Positions 8,723 to 19,329 of a stretch of DNA of 64,000 bases are shown here, piece by piece; within the stretch, counting starts at the first letter, position 1; every line of letters starts with the position of its first letter. Origin of the DNA: Dyella_B jejuensis (GTDB lineage: Bacteria > Pseudomonadota > Gammaproteobacteria > Xanthomonadales > Rhodanobacteraceae). The translations under genes and the position numbers were made by a program. The notes under the pieces were generated by a model that was given only the letters and a program-made list of their open reading frames with translations, was not told where the DNA came from and ran no database searches. The stretch lies in NCBI RefSeq assembly GCF_044904675.1, contig NZ_JADIKJ010000010.1, positions 62,001-126,000 on the forward strand. The letters run 5' to 3'.

Positions 8723-11314
8723 TCAGTTCTCCGCCGGATTTTTCGCGGTTGGCGTGGAATCGTTCGGGGTAAGCAGCGTTTGCGTGCGCGGATTGGCGAT
8801 TTCGATGCCGAGTTCGCGAAAACGCAGCAGGATGCGGCGATTGAGTTCGCGCTGCACGCCCCAGCGGCCGCTGTCGGTACAGGGAATCTGTCCGTCGATC
8901 GTCACTTTGGAGCCGTCCATGGCATCCACCCCCCATACCTGGATGTCTTTGAGGATCGAGCCCTGGAAGGCGGGATCGCTGCGCATTTCGCTGCCGATCT
9001 TCTTCAGTTCCTCCATGGCGCGATCGACATCCTCGACATGGGCGATGTTCACGCTCATCGCGGCATTGCCCAGTCCGCGATTGGTGTTGTTCACCGTGGT
9101 CACGGAGCTGAAAGGCACCGTGTACAGCGAGCCGTCGCCGCCGCGCAGCCGCACCGTGCGCACCGACAGATACTCCACCGTACCGGACACGCCCGCCACG
9201 GTGACCCAGTCGCCAACCTGCATGGCGTTTTCCATCAACAGGAAAATGCCGGTGATGAAATCCTGCACCAGCTTCTGCGAGCCGAAGCCGAGCGCCACGC
9301 CGACGATGCTGGCGCTGGCCAGTAGCGGCGTGGTGTTGATGCCGATCTCGTTCAACGCGGTAAGGCCCACCACCAGCACCACGGCGACCAGCAAGCTGGT
9401 GCGCAACATCGGCAACAACGTGCGCAGCCGCGCGGCGCGCATCAGGTCGCCATGGCCGGTCCATTCGTCGATGCGCCGCTCGATGCTGATGCTGGCCGCT
9501 TCCCAGACCGCGATGGCGATCACCGTCGCCACCAGGATGGTCAATGCGGCCGAGGTCAGGTTGCGCCCGATCGCGCCGTGCACGAACCAGCCGACGGCAT
9601 CCAGTCCCCAGGCTTGCAACAACGCGACGACAGTGAAGACGATGATGAAAAACGAAACCAGCCGGCTGGCGACCGGGTAATAGCGCCGGGTGAGCCGGTT
9701 GCGTGCGCTGCCGGCCGGCACGGCGGCGGCCGCGTCGCCTTCGCTGCGCCGGAACAGCCGGCCCAGCGCTCCTTGCGCGAGGATCGCGAGCAGGCGCGCG
9801 GCAATCAGGATGCCGGCCGATACGCCAATGAAATGGATCAGCTTCGGGAAACCGTCTTCCACGCCTAGCGCCCACACCACCCATACGCCCATCACGAACA
9901 CGATCGCGAACAGCGCCCATACTCGCGCCAGCCAATTGCGCGCCGCGGCCACCGGTCCGGTGCTCGCCGGCGGCGCGGCGATCGCCTGCGCCACCGGCCG
10001 GCGCACCCGCAGGATCAGGATCACCGCGGCGATGTGCACGCCCAACGAGACCAGCTTGATGAAGGCCATGCGGCTTGCCGCGCCGCCGCCCAGGGCCAGG
10101 ATCGTGTCGCCGATGGCGATGCCGAAGGCCGCCAGCACGACGATGCAGCGGATCCAGGCGAGCAGGATGCCGGTGGTGCGCCGGCTGACCCGCAGCACAC
10201 ACAAGCCGGGCCCTTCCGGCGAAACCAGCAGGCGCAACACGGCAATCGTGACGCGGGTGGTGATGTACGCATCGATGAACGCGCTCACCACCGCGTGCAC
10301 GCGCTCGACATTGCCGCCCAGTTCGCGCAGCACCAATCCGGCTACCACAAAGAACACGATCAGCGGCAACAGGTTGAGCAACAGCGCGCCCGTGGCGAAC
10401 AGCAAGTGGTGCAGCGTATTGACGTAACGCGCCGGCCTGGCGTAATGCGCCGCTTTGTGCATTTTGTCCTTCAGCGTTGCAACGGATGCCGCCGCCACCA
10501 ACGTATCGCGCGGCTTGTCCTGCGGGCCGCCCGCGGTGTTCTGTGCGCCGACGCGCACCGGCTCGACCCGGTCGATGCCATCTTCATGCGTCTGCACCAA
10601 TGCCACGTCATCGGCGGCTGGCTGCACCCCGGCCGTCGCTTTCGCCTGCGTATCCGCGCCTCGCTCCGCGGCTGGCGCCTGGGCGTCGACATGCACCGCG
10701 GCGCGATCCTGCGTCTCGTGCATGCGATCGCGCGCTTCCACTGCGTTGGCCCGCGCCACCAGCGCGCGCAGCGGGCGCTTGAGCAGCCAATGAAGCAGCC
10801 ATTCGGACACCAAGCCGGCTGCGAACACGCCAGCGAGCGCGGTGCCGGCCTGGATCAACAGGCGCCGGTCCGCATCGTTGGCGATATGGCCGCCGGAACG
10901 CGCGAGCAGCTGCAACAAGCCCCACAGCGCCTGCCTGGCTTGATCGAGCTGGCTGCCGAGACCGTCGAACCATTGGCCAAGCTGGCGCAGGCTGCGTTCG
11001 ATCAGTCCGTTCGCCTGCAACGGCACGATCGGCGCGGCGGCCGGCTTGGCCGCTGGCTTCGCACTGGCGGCGGCGGGAGCGGCGGCTTTGGCCGTTGTGC
11101 CCGTGGGCGTGGGCGACGAAACAGGCGCGCGTGCGTTTGCTTGCGCACACGCGGCGTCATTCGCCGGCGCGGTGCTCGATGCCGTCGCCGGAGCGGACAA
11201 CTGGCTGGCGAACACCGGCGCTGCTGCCAGGATCCACCACGCGAGCAGCATGGCGAAAAGGGTGCGTGGAGCTTCTGTGCATTTCTTTCGAACGAGAAAG
11301 CGCGTGTCGTTCAC
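8723..11314 (-). CDS. MscS-family mechanosensitive channel, large form with periplasmic N-terminus
   Basis: The conserved part is certain and the start is not. GTG 11314 gives 863 residues and a classic signal peptide (basic RKK, then MLLAWWILAAAPVFA, cut before SQ). ATG 11251 would remove the basic n-region. An Ala/Pro/Lys-rich segment follows, then about ten hydrophobic stretches. The MscS core shows the pore and beta-domain signatures GVALGFGSQKLVQDFITG and MENAMQVGDWVTV, then VPFSSVTTVNN. Large MscS relatives such as YbiO open on hypo-osmotic shock to release solutes. Its divergent position next to a trehalose/glycogen operon would fit osmolyte control, which is inference. Confidence 0.88.
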   Translation of the reverse strand: MNDTRFLVRKKCTEAPRTLFAMLLAWWILAAAPVFASQLSAPATASSTAPANDAACAQANARAPVSSPTPTGTTAKAAAPAAASAKPAAKPAAAPIVPLQANGLIERSLRQLGQWFDGLGSQLDQARQALWGLLQLLARSGGHIANDADRRLLIQAGTALAGVFAAGLVSEWLLHWLLKRPLRALVARANAVEARDRMHETQDRAAVHVDAQAPAAERGADTQAKATAGVQPAADDVALVQTHEDGIDRVEPVRVGAQNTAGGPQDKPRDTLVAAASVATLKDKMHKAAHYARPARYVNTLHHLLFATGALLLNLLPLIVFFVVAGLVLRELGGNVERVHAVVSAFIDAYITTRVTIAVLRLLVSPEGPGLCVLRVSRRTTGILLAWIRCIVVLAAFGIAIGDTILALGGGAASRMAFIKLVSLGVHIAAVILILRVRRPVAQAIAAPPASTGPVAAARNWLARVWALFAIVFVMGVWVVWALGVEDGFPKLIHFIGVSAGILIAARLLAILAQGALGRLFRRSEGDAAAAVPAGSARNRLTRRYYPVASRLVSFFIIVFTVVALLQAWGLDAVGWFVHGAIGRNLTSAALTILVATVIAIAVWEAASISIERRIDEWTGHGDLMRAARLRTLLPMLRTSLLVAVVLVVGLTALNEIGINTTPLLASASIVGVALGFGSQKLVQDFITGIFLLMENAMQVGDWVTVAGVSGTVEYLSVRTVRLRGGDGSLYTVPFSSVTTVNNTNRGLGNAAMSVNIAHVEDVDRAMEELKKIGSEMRSDPAFQGSILKDIQVWGVDAMDGSKVTIDGQIPCTDSGRWGVQRELNRRILLRFRELGIEIANPRTQTLLTPNDSTPTAKNPAEN

Positions 11315-11659
11315 TGCGATGAGCTTGTATCGCCACTGTCCGGGTAAGCGCGCTGGGCCGTCGACGCACACCATCAAGGCATCGGTGGCAATACCTCCAT
11401 GTGGAAACAAAGGCCAACCGTGCACCGTGGGTCGTAAAGGTTGCGTGCAATAGAAGTTGTCCGGGTCTTGATGGACCGTCGCCCGACGACCACGAACAGC
11501 CACATCAGGACATCGATCGCAACGCTTCGTCTCGCGATCTTCACTTTGTCGCATCGCCGGCTGTACGCAAGTTTGATGCTCGGCCCCCTAACCTCAAGCA
11601 CAGCGCTCCGCAGCTTGCAGGCGAATTGGCGCCTTGCGGAAACTTATGAGAACCCGTGG
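11315..11659 (+). other. Intergenic region between divergent mscS-like gene and glgA operon
   Basis: A 345-nt gap between divergent genes must hold both promoters. I see no convincing -35/-10 pair, riboswitch or terminator. The glgA frame is open through much of it, but the product there lacks glycogen-synthase similarity. Confidence 0.4.
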
Positions 11660-13203
11660 ATGACTATCGCAAAACCGCTTTACAAGACCTATCCCGCGCG
11701 CCGCCAACAGCAACGTGTGGCTATAGCGGGAGTGCATCGCCGCCGGCCCGAACAGCCGCCATCTGGCGCCCGGATCGACCGGGGCGAGAAAATATTGTTC
11801 GTTACCACGGAAATGCGGGATTTCATCAAGGCCGGCGGCCTGGGCGACGTGTCCGCCTCGCTGCCCCGCGCGCTGACCAAAAGCGACGATGTGCGCGTAC
11901 TGCTTCCGGGCTATCGCAGCATCGTCCATTCGGATCGCCCGATCCGCATCATCGGCAAGACGCGCAGCTTCCATAAGCTGCCTTCCTGCGATATCGGCGA
12001 GATGCAGACCGACGACGGCCTGACCGTGCTGGTGTTGTGCAACGAAAAGCTGTTTGACCGCGACGGTTCGCCCTATACCGACGCAAGCGGACACGAGTGG
12101 CCGGATAACGACATTCGTTTCGCCACGTTGTCGCATGCGGCCGCGGACATCGCGCGCGGGCGCGCCCAAATGAGCTGGCGCCCGGACCTGCTGCATCTCA
12201 ACGATTGGCCGTGCGCGCTGGCCGCGCATTACCTGGACGGCGATGCCGGCGACAAAGTGCCGACGGTGCTGACCATCCATAACCTGGCCTATCAAGGTGT
12301 GTTCCCGGCGTCTACCGTCGGCTGCGTGGGCATATCGCGCCGGCATGCCGAGCACGATCGCCATGGCCGCATCTCGTTCCTGCAGGAAGGCCTGGCCACG
12401 GCCACCTGCCTTACTACCGTCAGCGAAAGCTATGCCCGGCAGATCACCGAACCGGCCTATGGCTGCGGGCTGGATGCCCTGCTCAGGAAACGCGCGGCGG
12501 AAGGCCGCCTGGTCGGCATCGTCAACGGCATCGACACGAGCTGGAACGCACAGCGCGATCCCGCATTGGTTGCGCCTTTTTCAATTGGCGGCTGGGGCCA
12601 GCGCGCCATCAACACGCGCGAGCTGCGTACCGAGATGGGTTTGCGCCAGCAGGACGGCCCGCTATTCGCGGTGATCTCGCGCATGGTGCAGCAAAAAGGC
12701 GTCGATCTGATTTGCGAAGCGGCGCCGCAAATGATCGCCGCCGGCGGCCAGCTGGCCTTGATCGGGCGCGGCGATCCGTCGATCGAACGCGCCATCGCCC
12801 GGCTGGAGCGACGCTTTCCTGGCCGCGTGGCGGCGCACGTCGGTTTCGAGGAAGGATTGGCGCGGCGCATGTTCGCCGGCGCCGATTTCCTGTTGATGCC
12901 TTCGCGTTACGAACCCTGCGGATTGAGCCAGATGTATGCGCAAGCCTATGGCTGCCTGCCGCTCGCGCATGCCACGGGCGGCTTGATCGATACCATCGAG
13001 GACGGCGTCACCGGACTATTGTTCCGCGAGGCCAGCGTGTGTGAATTGCGCAGCTGCTTGCAGCGCGCCTTCCGCATCTTCGCCGAGCCGCTGCTGCTCA
13101 ACGCCATGCGCGGCGCGGCCATGCTCGAGAAGCACGGCTGGGATGGCCCGGGTCGGCAATACGCAAGCCTCTACCACCGCATGCTGCTGCGAAAGGCTGC
13201 GGC

Positions 13204-13207
<4 letters not shown>
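11660..13207 (+). CDS. glgA: Glycogen synthase (ADP-glucose type, GT5)
   Basis: 515 residues from ATG 11660 (MTIAKPLYKTYPARR). The frame stays open further upstream, but similarity begins only at KILFVTTEMRDFIKAGG. The enzyme elongates alpha-1,4-glucan from ADP-glucose. The sugar-nucleotide binding loop KAGGLGDVSASLP replaces the usual KTGGLADV but keeps the Lys-Gly-Gly core. Further motifs are IVNGID, SRMVQQKG and the C-terminal YEPCGLSQMYAQAYG retaining-GT signature. It is the first gene of a coupled operon; its stop overlaps the glgB start (GTGA). No glgC is in the window, so ADP-glucose must come from elsewhere. Confidence 0.93.
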
Positions 13208-15440
<2,233 letters not shown>

Positions 15441-15444
<4 letters not shown>

Positions 15445-17243
15445 ATGCAAGCGCCCAGGCGCCCGCCACGTCCATCCACCGATGCACGTATGGCGCGCAG
15501 GTGCTGGATGACGGCAGTACGCGCTTTTGCCTGTGGGCACCCGGGGCCGCGCACGTCCAATTGCTGATCGACGGCCGCGCGCAGGCGATGGCGCGCGACG
15601 AGGAAGGCAACCACCTATTGATCACCCAGGCACCGGCCGGCACGCGCTATGTTTATCGCGTGGATGGCCGGCAAGTGCCCGATCCCGCCTCGCGCGCGCA
15701 ACCCGGCGGTGTGTCCGGCGCAAGCATGGTGGTCGACCCGGCCGACTATGCATGGCGCTGCGACACCTGGCACGGTGCGCCATGGCACACCGCCGTGATC
15801 TGCGAGCTGCATGTCGGTGCGCTGGGCGGCTTCGACCAAGTGTGCGCATGCTTGCCGCGCCTGGCGGCGTGCGGCTTCACCGCGATCGAGCTGATGCCGA
15901 TCGCCTCGTTCCAGGGCGATCGCAACTGGGGCTACGATGGCGTGCTGCCGTACGCACCGGATGCCTCCTACGGCACGCCGGCTTCGCTCAAGGCGATGAT
16001 CGACGAAGCGCACCGGCTTGGCCTGGCGGTGATCCTGGACGTGGTCTACAACCACTTCGGCCCGGTCGGCAACGAACTGCCCAACTACGTCCCGGAGTTT
16101 TTCCGCGCGGACATCCATACGCCGTGGGGCGCGGCGATCGATTTTTGCCGTCCGCAAGTAGCGCGCTATTTCATCGACAACGCGCTGATGTGGATCAACG
16201 AATATCGCTTCGATGGGCTGCGCCTGGACGCGGTGCATGCGATCCAGCCGCCGGCCTTCCTGGAGGAATTCGCCGCCGCCGTGCGCCGCACCTGCCTGCC
16301 GCACGGACGCCAGGTCTGGCTGATCCTGGAAAACGAGCACAATGCGGCCGGACTGTTGCGCGGCGACTACGACGCGCAGTGGAACGACGACGCGCACAAC
16401 GCGCTGCATGTGTTGTTGACCGGCGAGCACGAGGGCTACTACGCCGATTTCGCCGGCGACCCCACCGGCGAGGTCGCCAAGGCCCTGGCCGAGGGTTTCG
16501 TGTTCCAGGGCCAGCATGACCGGCGCGGCATCTCGCGCGGCGAACCCAGCCAGGACCTTCATCCCACTTCGTTCGTGTTGTTCTTGCAGAACCACGATCA
16601 GATCGGCAACCGTCCCATGGGCGAGCGGTTGACCTGCCTGGCCGATGAAGCCGACCTGCGCGCGGCGATGGTGCTGGTGGCGCTCAGTCCGATGATCCCG
16701 CTGTACTTCATGGGCGAGCCATGGGGCTGCCGCACGCCGTTCTACTATTTCACCGACTATGACGGCGAACTGGCCACCCAGGTACGCGAAGGCCGGCGCG
16801 AAGAGTTCGCGCATTTCTCCGGTTTCGCCGACCCGGCCCGGCGCGAGCGCATACCCGATCCGAACGCACTGGAAACCTTCGCCGCATCGATCCCGCGCGT
16901 AACGGACGAAGCTCGCGCCGCCGACTGGGAACGCTGGTTCGCGGGGCTGTTGCAGTTGCGCCGGCAACATCTCGTGCCGCGCCTGCAAGACTGCTATGCC
17001 CTGGGGTGCGAAGTATTGGCCGACAAGGCCGTCTTCGCGCGCTGGCGACTCGGCGACGGGCATTATTGGGAAATGGCCTTGAACGTATCCGGCAATGACG
17101 TGCCGCTGCCGCGCGATCCGGCCACCAGGGTGATCTGGATCGAACCACAGGACGCGATGGACGCGCTCGACAGCGGTGTCCTCAAGGCGCATGCCGCCGT
17201 AGTGCTGGCGAGGGAGATGCAAGATGAGCGACTCATCGCTTGA
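15441..17243 (+). CDS. treZ: Malto-oligosyltrehalose trehalohydrolase
   Basis: 600 residues from GTG 15441, which overlaps the glgB stop by 4 nt. A longer open frame inside glgB was rejected. TreZ releases trehalose from maltooligosyl-trehalose made by TreY. Features: N-terminal CBM48-like domain (FCLWAPGAAHVQLLIDG), GH13 barrel with ELHVGALGGFDQV, VILDVVYNHFGPVGN, nucleophile Asp in GLRLDAVHAI, acid Glu in WLILENEHN and LQNHDQIGNRPMGERL. The latter motif is characteristic of TreZ. It sits between glgB and malQ, tying trehalose formation directly to glycogen metabolism. Confidence 0.95.
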
Positions 17244-19329
17244 AGCGCTCGCGCACGCCGCCGGCATCGCGGTACAATGGACGGATGCGTTCGGCCAGGC
17301 GCAACACTTGTCGGACGAGGCATTGCACGGATTGCTGGCCGCCCTGCAACTGCCCGCGCACGATCTGGCCAGTCGCCGCTCCAGCCTGAACCTGCTGCAC
17401 GAACGGCATAAGCTACTGCCGGCGCTGGTGACCGTAGACGCCGGCGACCGGTGCATGCTGCCATCGCCAGCGCTGGCCGGATCCGCCGTGCTGTACCACG
17501 AATCGGGCGCGACGCATGCGATCGAAATCGATGCGCAAGGTGGTTTCCAGGCGCCTGCCGACTACGGTTACTACCGGTTGGCCATCGGCACGCGCGAAAT
17601 CACCCTGGCGGTGGCGCCCGTGCGTTGCTTCGGCGTCAGTGACAGCCTCGCGCAACCCGACGCGCACGCATGGGGCGTCGGCGCACAGGTGTATGCGTTG
17701 CGCCACGCTAACGATGGCGGCGTCGGCGACAGCCGCGCGGTGGCCGCACTGGCTGCCGCCACCGGCCGTGCCGGCGGCGATGCGCTGGCATTGAGCCCGC
17801 TGCATGCGATCAGCCCGATCGGACAACACTACAGTCCGTATTCGCCCTCCGACCGCGGTTTCCTCAATTGGCTCCATGCCGATCCCGCGCAACTGCTTGG
17901 CGAGGCCGCGCTGCACGCCGCGATCCAGGAAGCGGGCATTGCGCCGGCATGGGATAGCGCGCACAAGAACCGGCTGGTCGACTGGCCCAAGACCTATGCC
18001 ATGCGCCGCAGTGTCTGGCGCATGTTGTACGAACAATTCGCGCATGCGCCTCGCGGTTTGCGCGAAGACTTCGATGCGTTCGTGCGCCAGGGCGGCCAGC
18101 GCTTGCGCGACCATGCCTTGATTGCAGCGCGCCAGGCTTTCGCCGCGCTGCGCGGCGAATCCACCTCCTGGCGCCACTGGGAACACGAATGGCAGGAAGA
18201 CGCCCCGGCCGCGGATGCGTTCGCCGGCATGCACGATGTGGAGCTGGCATTCGAAACATTCTTGCAGTGGCTGGCCGCGCGCTGCTGGGAACGCACGCAA
18301 CAGCAGGCACGCGACGAAGGACAACGCATCGGCCTGATCTGGGACCTCGCCGTGGGCTTCGAGCCCGGCGGCGGCGAAGCATGGAGCCATCGACAACATC
18401 TGTTGCAGGGCCTGGAACTGGGTGCGCCGCCGGATGCATTCAATCCGTCCGGCCAGCAATGGGGCATCACCTCTTATTCGCCGTGGGGGCTGGCATCCTC
18501 GGGCTTCGCGCCTTTTATCCAGCTGCTGCGCGCGAACATGGCGCGCGGCGGCGGCGTGCGCATCGACCATGTGATCGGCTTTCGCCGCCTATGGATACTG
18601 CCGGAAGGCGGATCGGCTGCCGCGGGCGGCTACATCCGCTTGCCGCTGGAAGACATGCTGCGACTGGTGGCGCTGGAATCGTGGCGCAATCGCTGCATTG
18701 TCATCGGCGAAGATCTCGGCACGGTGCCGGAAGGCTTTCGCGACTTGCTCGCAGCCAAGGGGCTGCTCGGCATCGACGTGCTGCTTTTCACCCGTGACGG
18801 GCACGGCCGATTCCTGCCGCCGGAACGCTGGCGCCCGAGCGCCATCGCTACCACTACCACCCACGACCTGCCGCCCCTGCTGGGATGGCGCGAAGGACTG
18901 GATATCGCACACCTTGCCGCGGCACACGAATGGCCCGATGAAGCACGCGACCGGCGCCAGCACGAACGGCAGGCGGACGTGGCGCAGCTGGATCGCGCAT
19001 TGGCGGCGAACGCCGGTCCTTCGCAAGCATTGGCGGCGAACGCCGGTCCTTCGCAAGCATTGGCGGCGAACGCCGGTCCTTCGCAAGCATTGCCGCCGCA
19101 CGCCGATAAGGCAGAGATTTGCCGGCGCAGCTTCCAATACATCGCGCGCGCGCCCTCGCCGCTCCGGCTGATCCCTCTGGAAGACGCACTTTGCAGAAAG
19201 GAACAACCCAATCTTCCCGGCACCGTAAGCAGCTATCCGAACTGGCGGCACCGTCTGCCAGAGGCCACGCTCACGACACTGCCACCGGTATTGCAATCGC
19301 TGGGCGGCACGTTGAAAGGCAGCGCATGA
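17224..19329 (+). CDS. malQ: 4-alpha-glucanotransferase (amylomaltase, GH77)
   Basis: 701 residues; the ATG at 17224 lies inside the treZ end (20-nt overlap). It disproportionates maltodextrins, shortening or lengthening alpha-glucan acceptors. GH77 motifs: SPLHAISPIGQHYSPYSPSD, nucleophile Asp in RIDHVIGFRRLWILPEG, acid Glu in VIGEDLGTVPEG, and third Asp in TTHDLPPLLGW. Unusual feature: residues about 592-621 are three exact copies of ALAANAGPSQ plus a decayed fourth, encoded by a perfect 30-bp tandem repeat. The repeat falls after the last catalytic motif, in an apparent linker before the C-terminal helices, so activity is probably kept. Confidence 0.94.
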   Translation: MSDSSLEALAHAAGIAVQWTDAFGQAQHLSDEALHGLLAALQLPAHDLASRRSSLNLLHERHKLLPALVTVDAGDRCMLPSPALAGSAVLYHESGATHAIEIDAQGGFQAPADYGYYRLAIGTREITLAVAPVRCFGVSDSLAQPDAHAWGVGAQVYALRHANDGGVGDSRAVAALAAATGRAGGDALALSPLHAISPIGQHYSPYSPSDRGFLNWLHADPAQLLGEAALHAAIQEAGIAPAWDSAHKNRLVDWPKTYAMRRSVWRMLYEQFAHAPRGLREDFDAFVRQGGQRLRDHALIAARQAFAALRGESTSWRHWEHEWQEDAPAADAFAGMHDVELAFETFLQWLAARCWERTQQQARDEGQRIGLIWDLAVGFEPGGGEAWSHRQHLLQGLELGAPPDAFNPSGQQWGITSYSPWGLASSGFAPFIQLLRANMARGGGVRIDHVIGFRRLWILPEGGSAAAGGYIRLPLEDMLRLVALESWRNRCIVIGEDLGTVPEGFRDLLAAKGLLGIDVLLFTRDGHGRFLPPERWRPSAIATTTTHDLPPLLGWREGLDIAHLAAAHEWPDEARDRRQHERQADVAQLDRALAANAGPSQALAANAGPSQALAANAGPSQALPPHADKAEICRRSFQYIARAPSPLRLIPLEDALCRKEQPNLPGTVSSYPNWRHRLPEATLTTLPPVLQSLGGTLKGSA
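18997..19086 (+). repeat. Three perfect 30-bp tandem repeats inside malQ
   Basis: Copies lie at 18997-19026, 19027-19056 and 19057-19086 with no mismatch between them. A decayed fourth unit begins at 19087. Each unit encodes ALAANAGPSQ and contains a 5-bp inverted repeat (GCGAA ... TTCGC). Exact identity at DNA level points to recent slippage or duplication. Confidence 0.97.

Noticed and set aside
18997..19106. Possible CRISPR array because of repeated 30-bp units in malQ
   Set aside because: Units are directly adjacent without spacers and are in frame within an enzyme gene.
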